64,000 nt of DNA from CAWCAW01 sp963793645 (lineage in GTDB: Bacteria > Actinomycetota > Acidimicrobiia > Acidimicrobiales > UBA8190). Under the pieces are notes generated by a model. That model made no database searches and was not told the DNA's origin. It saw nothing but the letters and a program-made list of their open reading frames with translations. The stretch is taken from NCBI GenBank assembly GCA_963793645.1, contig CAWCAW010000004.1, forward strand, positions 558,001 to 622,000. The letters are read 5' to 3'. The translations under genes and the position numbers were made by a program. Within the stretch, counting starts at the first letter, position 1. Each line of letters starts with the position of its first letter. Shown one piece after another: positions 44,388-54,203 of the stretch.

Positions 44388-45119
44388 TCACCGCACCAGG
44401 ATGCGACCACACTGGTCGCAGGTGATGACGACGTCGGGCGGCGCCTTTCGAATGCGATCGACTTCCATGGCGGGAAGGGCCAGGTGGCAACCGCCACACG
44501 ACTCCCCCACCAGTCGGGCCGCACCGGTTCCACCCAGCCTCGTGCGCAGTACTTCGTAACGGGCCAAAAGATCAGCGGGGACGGCGGCGGCGGCGGCCTG
44601 GCGGTCGATGGTCTGGGTGGCAATGTCGGCCTCGATGGTGATCTCGGCCTCCGCCACCGCCTCGCGCAGCCGTTCGGCGTTGCTGCGGAGACCGCTGCGC
44701 TCGTCGTCGGCGAGTTGCAGTACCCGATCGATGGGTTCGAGCGCTTCCATCACCTCGATCTCCCGGTCTTCGAGCTCCGAGATGTGACGAGCGAGGTGGC
44801 GGACCTCGTCGTCCATGGCCTTGAGATCGCGCGCCGCGGTGACCTGACCGCCGTACAGCCGCTTCTCGATCTCGACGCGGCGCGCTCGACCGGATTCGAT
44901 CTGTGCTTCGAGGGCGGCCTGCCGAGCCCCGAGCTCGTCACGCTCGGCACGCACGTCCTTGGTGCGAACCTCGATGTCGGCCAGGCGCCGCCCGATGTCG
45001 GCAAGCTCGACGCGCTCGGGCATGGTGTCGCGTCGATGACGCATCTGATCGATGACGGTGTCGTGGTCCTGGACCTCGAGAAGGCGGCCGAACGCGCCGT
45101 GGGCAGACTCAGAGGTCAT
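44388..45119 (-). CDS. Coiled-coil protein with C4 zinc ribbon (DUF164/zf-RING_7)
   Basis: 243 residues from ATG 45119. Most of the protein is a long antiparallel coiled coil rich in Glu/Arg (ELGARQAALEAQIESGRARR, VRHLARHISELEDREIEVME). It ends in a zinc ribbon, CGGCHLALP and CDQCGRILVR. Members are widespread, bind nucleic acid or scaffold partners, and have no settled function. Its start overlaps the NUDIX stop by ATGA and its stop lies 10 bases before the phosphatase start. Confidence 0.9.
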   Translation of the reverse strand: MTSESAHGAFGRLLEVQDHDTVIDQMRHRRDTMPERVELADIGRRLADIEVRTKDVRAERDELGARQAALEAQIESGRARRVEIEKRLYGGQVTAARDLKAMDDEVRHLARHISELEDREIEVMEALEPIDRVLQLADDERSGLRSNAERLREAVAEAEITIEADIATQTIDRQAAAAAVPADLLARYEVLRTRLGGTGAARLVGESCGGCHLALPAMEVDRIRKAPPDVVITCDQCGRILVR

Positions 45120-45679
45120 TGCGGCACCACCCCATGGGCCGCGTGGCGAGCCACGCTCAGGGCGCCGACAAGGCCATCGTCGGCGAGCTCCATGGCTTCG
45201 TCCCATGAACACCACCGCACATGCGGGCTCTCGCCCGGAGGTGGGGCTGGATCAGCGTCTTCGGCTTCGAGGAGGTAGCGCAGGTCGAGATGCACATGGC
45301 CGTCGGCGGCCTCGTGCACGTCCACATGAATGAGATGCGGTATTCCACCGGGGTGGGCCACCGTCAGCCCCGTCTCCTCGGCCGACTCCCGCAAGGCAGC
45401 CTCCCACGGTGCCTCACCCGGTTCCAGGTGCCCGCCGTGCTGAATCCACTTTTGGAGGCGCTTGTGCAGGTGGAGCACGGTGCCCCGGGGGCCGACGATC
45501 ACCGCCGAACCCGTGATGTGCCGAGGGTCCCCAGACGTGGTGAACGGGTTGACGAGCTCGTCGAGCGCCGCCAGCACCGCCGCGCAGGCGTCGAACTCGC
45601 GGCGGTCGACCGGTCGATGATCACGCAGCGTTGTGCGCACGGCCCCGGTGAGCTGCGCCGGCGAGTTGCCTGGGGACAC
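45116..45679 (-). CDS. NUDIX hydrolase
   Basis: 187 residues. The Nudix box reads GGHLEPGEAPWEAALRESAE followed by ETGL, with all Glu ligands in place. The long N-terminal helical segment and C-terminal DPAPPPGESPHVRWCSWDEA, i.e. the WxxWDEA-like loop, resemble actinobacterial nucleotide-sugar or NTP pyrophosphohydrolases. First gene of a three-gene coupled run; the start is a GTG at 45679. Confidence 0.9.
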   Translation of the reverse strand: MSPGNSPAQLTGAVRTTLRDHRPVDRREFDACAAVLAALDELVNPFTTSGDPRHITGSAVIVGPRGTVLHLHKRLQKWIQHGGHLEPGEAPWEAALRESAEETGLTVAHPGGIPHLIHVDVHEAADGHVHLDLRYLLEAEDADPAPPPGESPHVRWCSWDEAMELADDGLVGALSVARHAAHGVVPQ

Positions 45680-45785
45680 GTTCCATCCCTACCACACCGC
45701 GGCAGGGTGATTCCTGCCACCGAGTGTGGCGACGGGAAGACGGCCCGAGACGTGACTGCAATTCCGAGTCCGCAGCGCTCAAGAT

Positions 45786-46955
45786 GTGGGGGTGAGACAG
45801 TCGCTGCGGTTGGGTACCTACGCTGGCATTCCCATCGGGATGAACTGGAGCGTCGTCGTCATCTTCGGCCTCATCACCTGGGAGCTCGCCGATGTGATCC
45901 TCCCCGACTACGGGGGCGGCACCCAACCGTCGTACTGGGTGGCCGCGGTGGTGGCCGCCGCGCTGTTCTTCTTCTCGCTGCTCGCCCACGAAGTGGCCCA
46001 CGCCGTTGTGGCCAGGCGCAACGGGGTGGGGGTGCACTCGATCACGTTGTGGTTGTTCGGTGGTGTAGCCCAGCTCGAGGGAGAAGCCTTGAACCCAGGC
46101 GCAGACTTCCGCATCGCGGCGGTGGGTCCGGGGACAAGCATCGTGCTCGGCGGCCTGTTCGGGTCGCTAGAAGTCCTGGCCCAGCGGGCCGGGGCGCAGG
46201 GGCTCCCCATCGATGTTCTCAAGTGGCTCTGTTACATCAACATCCTGCTGGCCGCCTTCAATCTCATCCCTGCCGCCCCGCTCGACGGCGGGCGCATCCT
46301 GCGAGCCGGACTGTGGCGGCGTTCAGGCGACCAGGTCCGTGCTTCGGTGACGGCGTCGCGCGCCGGCCGAGGGTTCGGCATCGGGTTGATCGCCGTGGGG
46401 GCCATCGTGTTCATCGGCGGTAATGCCTACGGGCTGTGGCTGGCGTTCATGGGGTGGTTCCTGTTCAGTGCAGCTCGGGCTGAGGAAGGTGGGGCGCTGC
46501 TGCGCAGTGGCCTGGTCGGACAGCGCGTCGGCGATGTCATGCTGCACCAACCCCCCGCCTTGCCCGCGGCGATGACGGTGGCCGAGGTGTGGCGTGGCTA
46601 TATCCCCTGGCTGCGAGGTGAGGCCATTGCGGTGGTGGGCGTATCAGGGTGGCTCGAAGGAGTCCTGACCGAGGAGCAACTGCGGTCGGTACCAGCCCAC
46701 GCGGGGGCGTCCACCAGGATCGGTGACATCGCCACGCCCATGGATGGGGTGCTCGTCGCCCACGCTGATGAGCCCATGCCCGACCTCTTCGCCCGGATGC
46801 AAGAGCACGGAGGCCCCGCCGTGGTCCTCGACGCCGAGGGCCGATACATCGGCCTGGTCACCCCGGGAGACGTGCAGCGCGCCGCCCAGCGGGTCAGGCC
46901 GGGTCGACGCCCGGGATTCGAACGGCCAACCATCGGGTCCCCGGCTCCACACTGA
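45786..46955 (+). CDS. Site-2 protease family membrane metalloprotease (M50) with CBS-like domains
   Basis: 389 residues. Helix one carries IPIGMNWSVVVIF. The zinc motif is LLAHEVAHAVVAR (His68, Glu69, His72) and the third ligand is Asp167 in NLIPAAPLDGGR. Six or so helices are followed by a cytoplasmic pair of CBS-like repeats (ending YIGLVTPGDVQRA), which in relatives sense adenine nucleotides. The family cuts membrane-bound anti-sigma factors or similar. Monocistronic; its 3' end overlaps the convergent cupin gene by 62 bases. Confidence 0.9.
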   Translation: MGVRQSLRLGTYAGIPIGMNWSVVVIFGLITWELADVILPDYGGGTQPSYWVAAVVAAALFFFSLLAHEVAHAVVARRNGVGVHSITLWLFGGVAQLEGEALNPGADFRIAAVGPGTSIVLGGLFGSLEVLAQRAGAQGLPIDVLKWLCYINILLAAFNLIPAAPLDGGRILRAGLWRRSGDQVRASVTASRAGRGFGIGLIAVGAIVFIGGNAYGLWLAFMGWFLFSAARAEEGGALLRSGLVGQRVGDVMLHQPPALPAAMTVAEVWRGYIPWLRGEAIAVVGVSGWLEGVLTEEQLRSVPAHAGASTRIGDIATPMDGVLVAHADEPMPDLFARMQEHGGPAVVLDAEGRYIGLVTPGDVQRAAQRVRPGRRPGFERPTIGSPAPH

Positions 46956-47223
46956 CCAGGCGGTGGGCCACACCGGCCGGCAGCACCACCCAATCACCGT
47001 CATCCAGGGCGACGGTCATGTCGTCCACCTCGAGCACGGCGCGGCCCTCGATGACCAGGACCCATTCGTGGTGGTGCTGGAGATAGTCGATCGGACCCGT
47101 CACCACGCCGCTGAGGATGTGCTCGATGGCGACGCCATTGACGTCGGCCAAGGTCTCGGTCTCCTCCCCGATGGCAGGGGGCCGGGCGGTGGCGGCTATG
47201 TGCCCCCGATAAAGCGGCGTCAT
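46894..47223 (-). CDS. Small cupin-domain protein
   Basis: 109 residues. The two cupin motifs are visible: HHHEWVLVIEGRAVLEVDD and GDWVVLPAGVAHRLVSVE, with His/Glu metal ligands in the first and His in the second. It may be a metal-dependent enzyme or sensor; substrate unknown. Its ATG overlaps the stop of the upstream membrane protein by ATGA, so the two are coupled. Confidence 0.88.
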   Translation of the reverse strand: MTPLYRGHIAATARPPAIGEETETLADVNGVAIEHILSGVVTGPIDYLQHHHEWVLVIEGRAVLEVDDMTVALDDGDWVVLPAGVAHRLVSVEPGTRWLAVRIPGVDPA

Positions 47224-48692
47224 GTGGGCAGCGGCGGCGGAGCCGTCGACGACGGGGAAGCGGCGCTCTCAGCGGCGGCCTTATCGGCCTCGATGACGAA
47301 GTGTTCTCGGCGGGAGTGGCGCGCCACAGAGGAGCGATCACCAAGGAGCGCCAACAAGAAACAAAGCAGCACACCCAGCCGGGCTTCGACGTTTCCCTCC
47401 ACCATGTGCCTGGTCACCTCCTGACCTTCGCCATGCCAGGCAACGAGCATGGAGAACAGCCCCACGAGCACGAACGCCACCAAGAATCGCCACTCGCGTC
47501 GATGTCGCGTGTCGCGCTGGGCCGCGATGGCAAGCGCCAGGAATCCGAGGATGATCTCCACGCCCCGGTTAGGGGCGAAGATCGTCTCGGCGGCGGCGAT
47601 GGGCTGATGGCCGGCGGCCTCATAGAAGCTCAAGTCGCCTTGGGCGTTGTTATAGGTCAGGGCGGGGGTGCCGAAAGGTGCGGTGACGTCGTAATAGGGG
47701 TGCTCGAACAAGTAGAACGCATAGGTCGTCAGGCCCGTCGTCTGGAACCAGGCGAGCAACGGGGCCCAGGTGGCCGACGTCAGCTCGGGTGCGACTACCT
47801 GAGCTTGAGTTGGTGTCGCCGGTGCGGTGTTGTGCGCCAAGGTGTCAATGGCGCGGCCTTGGGGCATGCCGTGCGCTGAGAACCACGCCACCCGAGAGGG
47901 AAAGGGAAAGATGCGGACGTAGAACGCCTCTTCGATGTTCAACACGTTGCGGTGCGACGCCTCGGCGGCTATCCCGGTTACTGCTGACACGGCGATGAGA
48001 ACGATCCCCACCAATGCCGTGTGGCGGTTGTGTCGCCACCGCGTGCGCAGCGTCACCGCCAGACGGTCCGATCCCAGGGCCGCCCCGCTCAACGTTTTGG
48101 CGGCGCTGACTGCCAGGATGACGACGGCGACAATGGTGACGCTCCAGATATCAGCGTCGCGCAGGCCCTCGTAGGCGAACGCCGCCACGCCGAGCACGAC
48201 GAGTCGAGTCCAGGTGAAGCGCCGGACCAACCAGATCCCCACCGCGCACAGCAACGCCAACGTCGACAGCGATGGGCTCTCCGACAGCGCCGACCAGTCC
48301 CACTGCACCACCAGCGGGGCGGCGGCAAAACCCAACACAGCCCAGGTCATCACCACCTGGCGCCAACCGGAACGGACGAGTCGGGACACCGTCCAGGCCA
48401 GAAACACCCAGCACAACACCGCCAGGACGCTTTGCACGATGACGTAGGGGCCATAGCCGTCGGTGATCTTCAACAGCAATGGCACCAGCGGCGCCCTCGG
48501 CCCGGTCCACAGCTCCGGGCTGAACAGTCCGTGTGCGGACACGGCGAGATAGGCCTCGCTGTCCTGCCACACCGCCGGCGGTTGGCTGGCCGCTTCCCCG
48601 ATCAGGTAGCCGGCGAAGGCCAAGGCGGCGGCAACTTGGCAACTGAGCACAGGCCAACTCGCCAACCGACGGCGTGGACGGTCGCTCGTCAC
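47220..48692 (-). CDS. Polytopic membrane protein of unknown function (GT-C-like)
   Basis: About 490 residues from GTG 48692; the open frame reaches another GTG at 48743. Ten to twelve hydrophobic segments. After the first helix comes VWQDSEAYLAVSAHGLFSPE and RAPLVPLLLKI, an extracytoplasmic loop with acidic residues like those of polyprenyl-sugar mannosyltransferases. The C-terminal tail is basic then Ser/Pro-rich. Function not established. Coupled by overlap to the downstream cupin. Confidence 0.65.
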   Translation of the reverse strand: MTSDRPRRRLASWPVLSCQVAAALAFAGYLIGEAASQPPAVWQDSEAYLAVSAHGLFSPELWTGPRAPLVPLLLKITDGYGPYVIVQSVLAVLCWVFLAWTVSRLVRSGWRQVVMTWAVLGFAAAPLVVQWDWSALSESPSLSTLALLCAVGIWLVRRFTWTRLVVLGVAAFAYEGLRDADIWSVTIVAVVILAVSAAKTLSGAALGSDRLAVTLRTRWRHNRHTALVGIVLIAVSAVTGIAAEASHRNVLNIEEAFYVRIFPFPSRVAWFSAHGMPQGRAIDTLAHNTAPATPTQAQVVAPELTSATWAPLLAWFQTTGLTTYAFYLFEHPYYDVTAPFGTPALTYNNAQGDLSFYEAAGHQPIAAAETIFAPNRGVEIILGFLALAIAAQRDTRHRREWRFLVAFVLVGLFSMLVAWHGEGQEVTRHMVEGNVEARLGVLLCFLLALLGDRSSVARHSRREHFVIEADKAAAESAASPSSTAPPPLPT

Positions 48693-48816
48693 GTGGTTCG
48701 CCTTTTCGCCGACCAAGTCGTCCCGACTGTCACCAAAGACCACACGCTAGTTTGCGACAGGTGCCATGCTGGCGCGTCGTACCACGACATGGCGTACGTG
48801 ACGAGCGGGAGTGACC

Positions 48817-49884
48817 GTGACGCAGGACCCACTTCGTATCGGTCTGGCCGGATGCGGCATGATCGGACAGATCCACGCCGACGGATTGCGCAAGCTGTCC
48901 GACGACGGCGAGGTTGTCGCTGTTATGGCTGTCGATCCTTCGGACTCGGCGCGCCAGGCGGTGCTGCAGAACTGCCCGTTCGCTCGCACCGGCACCGATC
49001 CGTTGGAGATGATCGAGGATCCCGATGTGGAGGCGGTGATGATCACGTCTCCCACCGCCACCCACAGCGCGTTGGTACGGGCGGCAGTAGCCGCCGGCAA
49101 GCCGTTGTTCTGCGAGAAACCGCTGGCACCCACGTGGGCCGAGGTGCAAGACGTGTGCGATGCGGTGATCTCCTCGGCAGTGGTGGCCCAGGTCGGGTTC
49201 CATTCTCGCTTCCACCCGATCATGAACCTTATGCGTGACAAGGTCGACTCCGAGGAGCTCGGGCGACCCATGGGATATGTGCTGCGCGACGACCAGTATT
49301 GGCCCACCGGTGACATCGTGCCCGGGCACAGCTCATGGCGTTCTCAGCGCGTGCAAGCGGGTGGCGGAGCCTTGCTCGAACACTCCATCCACAGTGCCGA
49401 CATTCTCACGTGGCTCTTCGGACCGGCGCGCAGCGTTTACGCCCGAAGCCGATCGGTGTTCGGATATGACGTCGAAGACGTCGCCGCGTTGACCATCGAG
49501 CACGAATCGGGCGTGGTGGGGACCCTGCTCACCATCTTCAACGGGGTACGCGGGCGCGAGGAACGGCGCTTCGAGGTGTTCTTCGAGCGTGGGGCCGTCG
49601 AGGCCACTACCGACTTCATCGTGGGAGCCCCCGAGGACAGCCTCTTGATCCAGCGCCCCGACAGCCCGCCCGAACGTCCCGACTTGGAGGCCCTGCGAGC
49701 GGAGCACTTCACCAAACTCGGGCTCGAACGTCGAGATTTCCTCTTCTATACGTACCCCGCCGTCCGGAACTGGGTGCGCAGTGTTCGCGAGGGGCGGGCC
49801 GCCACACCCGGTTTCGGCGATGCCCGCATCGCCCACGAGCTCGTCGAGCTGGCCTACCAGTCGGCTCGGCGACCGGCCCTGTGA
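48817..49884 (+). CDS. Gfo/Idh/MocA-family oxidoreductase
   Basis: 355 residues. The N-terminal Rossmann fold begins IGLAGCGMIGQIHADGL, the SPTATHSALVRAAVAAGKP segment and the FCEKPLA motif with catalytic Lys follow, and the C-terminal domain carries the GGGALLEHSIHSADILTWLF site His. These enzymes oxidise or epimerise sugars and inositols with NAD(P). The GTG at 48817 has GGGAG at a good distance; a GTG six bases upstream is possible. Substrate unknown. Confidence 0.9.
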   Translation: MTQDPLRIGLAGCGMIGQIHADGLRKLSDDGEVVAVMAVDPSDSARQAVLQNCPFARTGTDPLEMIEDPDVEAVMITSPTATHSALVRAAVAAGKPLFCEKPLAPTWAEVQDVCDAVISSAVVAQVGFHSRFHPIMNLMRDKVDSEELGRPMGYVLRDDQYWPTGDIVPGHSSWRSQRVQAGGGALLEHSIHSADILTWLFGPARSVYARSRSVFGYDVEDVAALTIEHESGVVGTLLTIFNGVRGREERRFEVFFERGAVEATTDFIVGAPEDSLLIQRPDSPPERPDLEALRAEHFTKLGLERRDFLFYTYPAVRNWVRSVREGRAATPGFGDARIAHELVELAYQSARRPAL

Positions 49885-50049
49885 TTTGTATCTTTTCGCG
49901 CTCAGAGTGGGCCAACGAACGTGATGAGTGAAGCATCAATTCTGGTGACGGCTTGCCCTTGTTTGGCGAGTTAGCTGGTGTACTAGGCAGGGCGGTCGCG
50001 AGTATCTGTCGCCTCTCATTCGAGGCGATCGCAGGAAATTCTTCTATCG

Positions 50050-53000
50050 GTGAACAACATCCCTGAAGGAAGTCATACGGCGGAGGACCCGCCTTCGGGG
50101 GTCTTCACGCCCTACGTGCCGGGCCCGGCGCTGAGTTGGGCGGGCGAACTCGGGTCGGACGCCGGCCCCAGTGGCGTGTCCTCGAGGGCTCCATGGTGTT
50201 CGGGGACGTATCGGGCTTCACGAAGATGTCCGAACGACTGGCCCGACACGGCAAGGTGGGCGCCGAGGAGGTCACCGACGCCATCAACACCTGCTTCGAG
50301 GCGCTGCTCGACGTCGCCTATCGGGCCGGCGGGAGCCTGCTCAAATTCGGTGGGGACGCCTTGTTGCTCTACTTCGCCGGCGACGATCATGCCCGGCGTG
50401 CCGCGCACGCGGCGGCCGGCATGCGGTCGCGACTGCGCCAGGTAGGGCGGCTGCGTACCACCGCCGGGATCGTCACCCTGCGGATCTCCATCGGGGTCCA
50501 CGCCGGCACGTTCCACGCCTTTTTGGTGGGCGACTCGCATCGCGAGTTCCTCATCACTGGATCAGGGGCCAGTGCCACCGTGCGCGCCGAGGGAGCGGCC
50601 AGCGCCGGTGAGATCGTGATCAGTGCGGGAGCGGCCGCCGCCTTGCCGGCGTCGTGTCGTGGCCCGGCTCGCTCCGAGGGCTATCTCTTACACGGCGCGC
50701 CGGCGCTCGACGGCGAGCGTCGCGTGCGCAGAGACGACGACGCCGGCGTGGACGTCGCCACCCTGGTCCCCGTGGCCATCCGCCAACATCTGATGAGCGG
50801 AGCCAGGGACCCCGAGCACCGCCGGGCGTCGGTGGCCTTCATCCACTTCGACGGTACCGACGAGATCATCGAACACGAGGGTCCCGAGGAGCTCGCGCTG
50901 CGGCTCGACCAGCTGGTGCGGATCGCCCAGCACGCCGCCGACGAATTCAATGTCACCTTCTTGGGCACCGACATCGATCTCGACGGCGGGAAGATCATCT
51001 TGGTGTCGGGCGTGCCACGGCGCCTCGGCGAGGACGAGGATCGCCTTGTCACCGCGTTGCGCCGAGTCGTCGAATCAGACCCTGCTCTCCCCGTGCGCAT
51101 CGGCGTGCACAGCGGCCCGGTGTTCGCCGCCGATGTCGGTCCCCCCTATCGCCGCACCTTCACGGTGATGGGTGACACGGTGAACCTGGCCGCCCGAGTC
51201 ATGGCCAAAGCCTCGCCCGGCCAAGTCCTCGCCACAGCAGACGTGCTCGAACGATGCCGCCGAAAGTACCGGACCACCGCCTTGGAGCCGTTCTTCGTCA
51301 AGGGCAAGCGCGCCCCGGTGACGGCCATGGAGGTGGGTCCTCCCCGCCGTGTCGACACGTCGAGTGGACACCTGTTGGGTCTGGTGGGCCGGCAGAACGA
51401 AATGGCCATTTTGGAAGGCGAGCTCGAACATGCGGTGGCGGCGAGATCGGCGCGCGTCGTCGAGATCATCGGTGGCGCCGGCATGGGGAAGTCACGACTC
51501 GCTGAGGAGATGCGGGCCAAGGCGAACCAATTCACCGCCATCACCATCGCCTGTGAGGAATACGACCGCGACACGCCCTACGCGCCTTTTCGGCTGCTCG
51601 GCCTGCACCTGCTTGGTCTCGATGACGAAGCACCCAGCTCGGTCATCCTCGATCGCCTGCAGGCCAAAGTGGAGGGCGCCGCGCCGGCCTTGGCGCTGGC
51701 GCTGCCGCTTGTGGGTGCCACCCTCGGCCTCGACATGGCCGACACCCCCGAGACGGCCGGGCTCGAGCCGGAATTCCGACGTGGCCGCATTCACCAGAGC
51801 ACCGCGGAGTTCTTGTCGCGAGTCCTTCCCGAACCGTGCTTGGTGTGCTTCGAGGACGTCCACCACATGGACGAGGCGTCTCAGGAGCTGCTGCGGGCCA
51901 TGATCGATGTGCACCGTGACCACTCTGTACTCGTGGTCTTGACGCGCCGAACGGGCGAGACCACGTCGTCGTTCCTCGACCAGGACGAGCTCACCACGGT
52001 GCATCTGGGTCCGCTGGCTGACGAGGCGGCCGTCGAAGCGTTGGTCACCGCTACCGAGGAGGCGCCCCTCCTGCCGCACGAATTGCGGGCCCTCGCGGCG
52101 CGCGCCTCGGGCAATCCGTTGTTCTTGGAGTCGCTGCTGCGGTCTCGACTCGACGGTGCCGACATCGACGACCTGCCCGCCACCGTGGACGCCGTGATCA
52201 ACACCAAGCTCGACAGCCTCCCGCCATATCAGAGACATCTTCTGCGGTGCGCGGCTGTTCTCGGGCTCGTCTTCACGGTGCGCGAACTGTCGGACATCCT
52301 CGACACCACAGACGACGCTCTTGACGTGGGTGCGTTTGGCGATCTGGGCGAGTTCGTATCCATGGAGTCCGACGTGCTTCGCTTCCGATGGACGATCGTG
52401 CGCGACTGTGCGTACGAGGCGCTGCCGTTCCGGCGCCGTCGTGACCTCCATGGCCGGGCCGCCGCCGCTCTGGTGACGCGCTACGGCGACGACATCGACT
52501 CCAAATCCGAGCTGCTGTCCATGCACTTCTTCCACGCCGGGGCCTTCGAGCGGGCGTGGCACTTCGCCTGCGCGGCGGGCAAGCGGGCCAGCGACCGCTA
52601 CGCCAATGTCGAAGCGGCGGCCATGTTCGAGCGGGCCTTGGCCGCGGCGCGGCGCGTCCCCACCATCGGCGCCGTGGAGGTGGCCGACGCCTGGGAGGCG
52701 TTGGGGGACGTGCGGGTCAGAGCCGGCCTGTACGACACCGCATCGCGCGCCTTCAGCGATGCCCGGCGACTCACCGCCGGAACGCCGGTGGCGCAGGCTC
52801 GGCTCCTTCTCAAACAGGCATGGATGCCCGAGCGCGTCGGACGGCACTCCGAAGCCATCCGCTGGATCCGGCGCGGTCTCAAGGAGCTCGACGGAATCGA
52901 TGGGGTTGAAGCCGGGCAGCGCCGCGCTGAGCTCTTGGCGTGGTGCGCGGCGGTTCGCCAAGCCCAGGGGCGCCACCGCGAAGCCGTGTCGTGGTGCGAA

Positions 53001-53957
53001 TCGGCCATCGAAGAGGCTCGCCAGGCTGGGAGCCCCGCCGCTGAGGCCCACGCACTGTTCATCTTGGACTGGGCGTGGGTCTGCCTCGACCGCTGGGACC
53101 GTGTGACCAACTCCCGCCGAGCCCTGCAGCTGTACACCGAGCTCGGCGACATGGGCGGACAAGCCGTCGTGCTCAACAATCTGGGTGGCTTTGCCTATGT
53201 GCATGGGCATTGGGATGAGGCCATCACCTTTTACGAGCAAGGCCGAGCGGCTCGTCTCGTCACCGGCAATGACGTTGACGGCGCGTCGGGCACCTGCAAC
53301 ATCGGAGAGGTGCTGGCCGACCAAGGGCGCTACGAGGAGGCCGAGGCGGCCGTCAACGAGGCCCTGCGGGTATGGCGAGCAGCCCGCTACCACCATGGCA
53401 TCGGCTTCGCCCATTTGTTGCTGGGACGGGTGGCGGCGCGCACGGGACGCTTCGACGAGGCCGACGCGCATTTCTCCACCGCCCACCACGAGTTCGCCTC
53501 TGCCCAGATCGACGGCGAGGTGCGGATGGTCGAGGGCAGCATGGTCGAGAGCCTCGTGCTCCAAGGGCGTGCGGACGAAGCACTCGTCCTTACCCAACAG
53601 CTCCTCGGTGGGGACGAGCCGGCGAACTCTGACGCCGAGGCCGGTACCCTCGGCCCCCCACTCGAGCGCTTACGGGGCTACGCCTTGCTGCAGCTAGGGC
53701 GAAGCGAGGCCGCCCACGGCGCCATGCTGGCCTCTTTGGAGGCTGCCCATCGCCAAGAGAGCGACTACGAGATTGCCCTGACCCTGGTGGCCTTGGCCAG
53801 GCTGGCCCGGCGCACCGGTGATCTGGCCGCCGCCGACCGCCTGCACGATGACGCGTCGGGACCCCTGGAGCGGCTCCACGTGGTCACGGTCCCGGACTAC
53901 CCACGGGTGGCCCGGACGACCCAGATACCGGCGACCTCAGTGTTGCCGAGACCGTAG
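50050..53957 (+). CDS. Double class III nucleotide cyclase - AAA/NTPase - TPR signalling protein (frame break near 50168)
   Basis: GTG 50050 gives FTPYVPGPALSWAGELGSDA, the standard opening of this family. One base is then missing in a C run near 50168, and the main frame continues RVLEGSMVFGDVSGFTKMSE. The first cyclase domain has both metal Asp (VFGDVSGF and FGGDALL) but lacks the transition-state Asn/Arg. The second has IHFDGTDE, GTDIDLDGGKI and MGDTVNLAARVM with Asn and Arg. An NTPase with Walker A GGAGMGKSR and a DVHHMDEAS Walker B follows, then about 600 residues of TPR helices. This mirrors mammalian soluble adenylyl cyclase, where two unlike domains make one active site. It sits directly upstream of pst. 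Confidence 0.88.
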
Positions 53958-54044
53958 GCGGTGCCGAGGCCGTAAGCACACGCGTGTAATCACCGCGTTC
54001 AGATTCGTTGAGGTGAACGTTGGCCCCTGAGAAATTCCCCAAAC

Positions 54045-54099
54045 GTTCACCTCGCGTTCAAAGGTCGTTTACCTACCGTTCAATTGTCGTTCACCTCGG
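54045..54099 (+). promoter_or_regulatory. PHO box: five 11-base direct repeats upstream of pstS
   Basis: Five contiguous units with exact 11-base spacing: GTTCACCTCGC, GTTCAAAGGTC, GTTTACCTACC, GTTCAATTGTC, GTTCACCTCGG. This is the direct-repeat pattern bound by the phosphate response regulator PhoP in Streptomyces-type actinobacteria. A further GTTCAGATTCG lies at 53998, and an inverted AGGTGAACG at 54011. The block ends about 70 bases before the leader reading frame of pstS. Confidence 0.88.
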
Positions 54100-54167
54100 A
54101 CGGGTACAGATGGGTTCGCGGACGTTTGAGACAACGGACCGTATCGACTCGCGCAAAGGAGAAGCAC

Positions 54168-54203
54168 GTGTCGAACACCTTCAACCCGGGAGAACCACGG
54201 TGA
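54168..54203 (+). CDS. Eleven-codon leader reading frame overlapping the pstS start
   Basis: GTG 54168 has the best ribosome site of the operon (AAAGGAG at seven bases) and encodes MSNTFNPGEPR. Its TGA at 54201-54203 overlaps the pstS GTG at 54200-54202. Ribosomes finishing it would be delivered to the pstS start, whose own GGGAG lies inside the leader. No attenuator hairpin is evident, so coupling is the simplest role. Translation has not been shown. Confidence 0.5.
   Translation: MSNTFNPGEPR

Noticed and set aside
46905..46925. tRNA-like T-loop sequence (GGGATTCGAAC) suggesting a minus-strand tRNA
   Set aside because: The flanking stem does not pair and no D-arm, anticodon arm or acceptor stem can be built; the bases are coding sequence of the M50 protease and cupin genes.
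51492..53597. Very long minus-strand open frame opposite the cyclase gene
   Set aside because: It mirrors the codon bias of the + strand gene, has no start signal and no recognisable domain.
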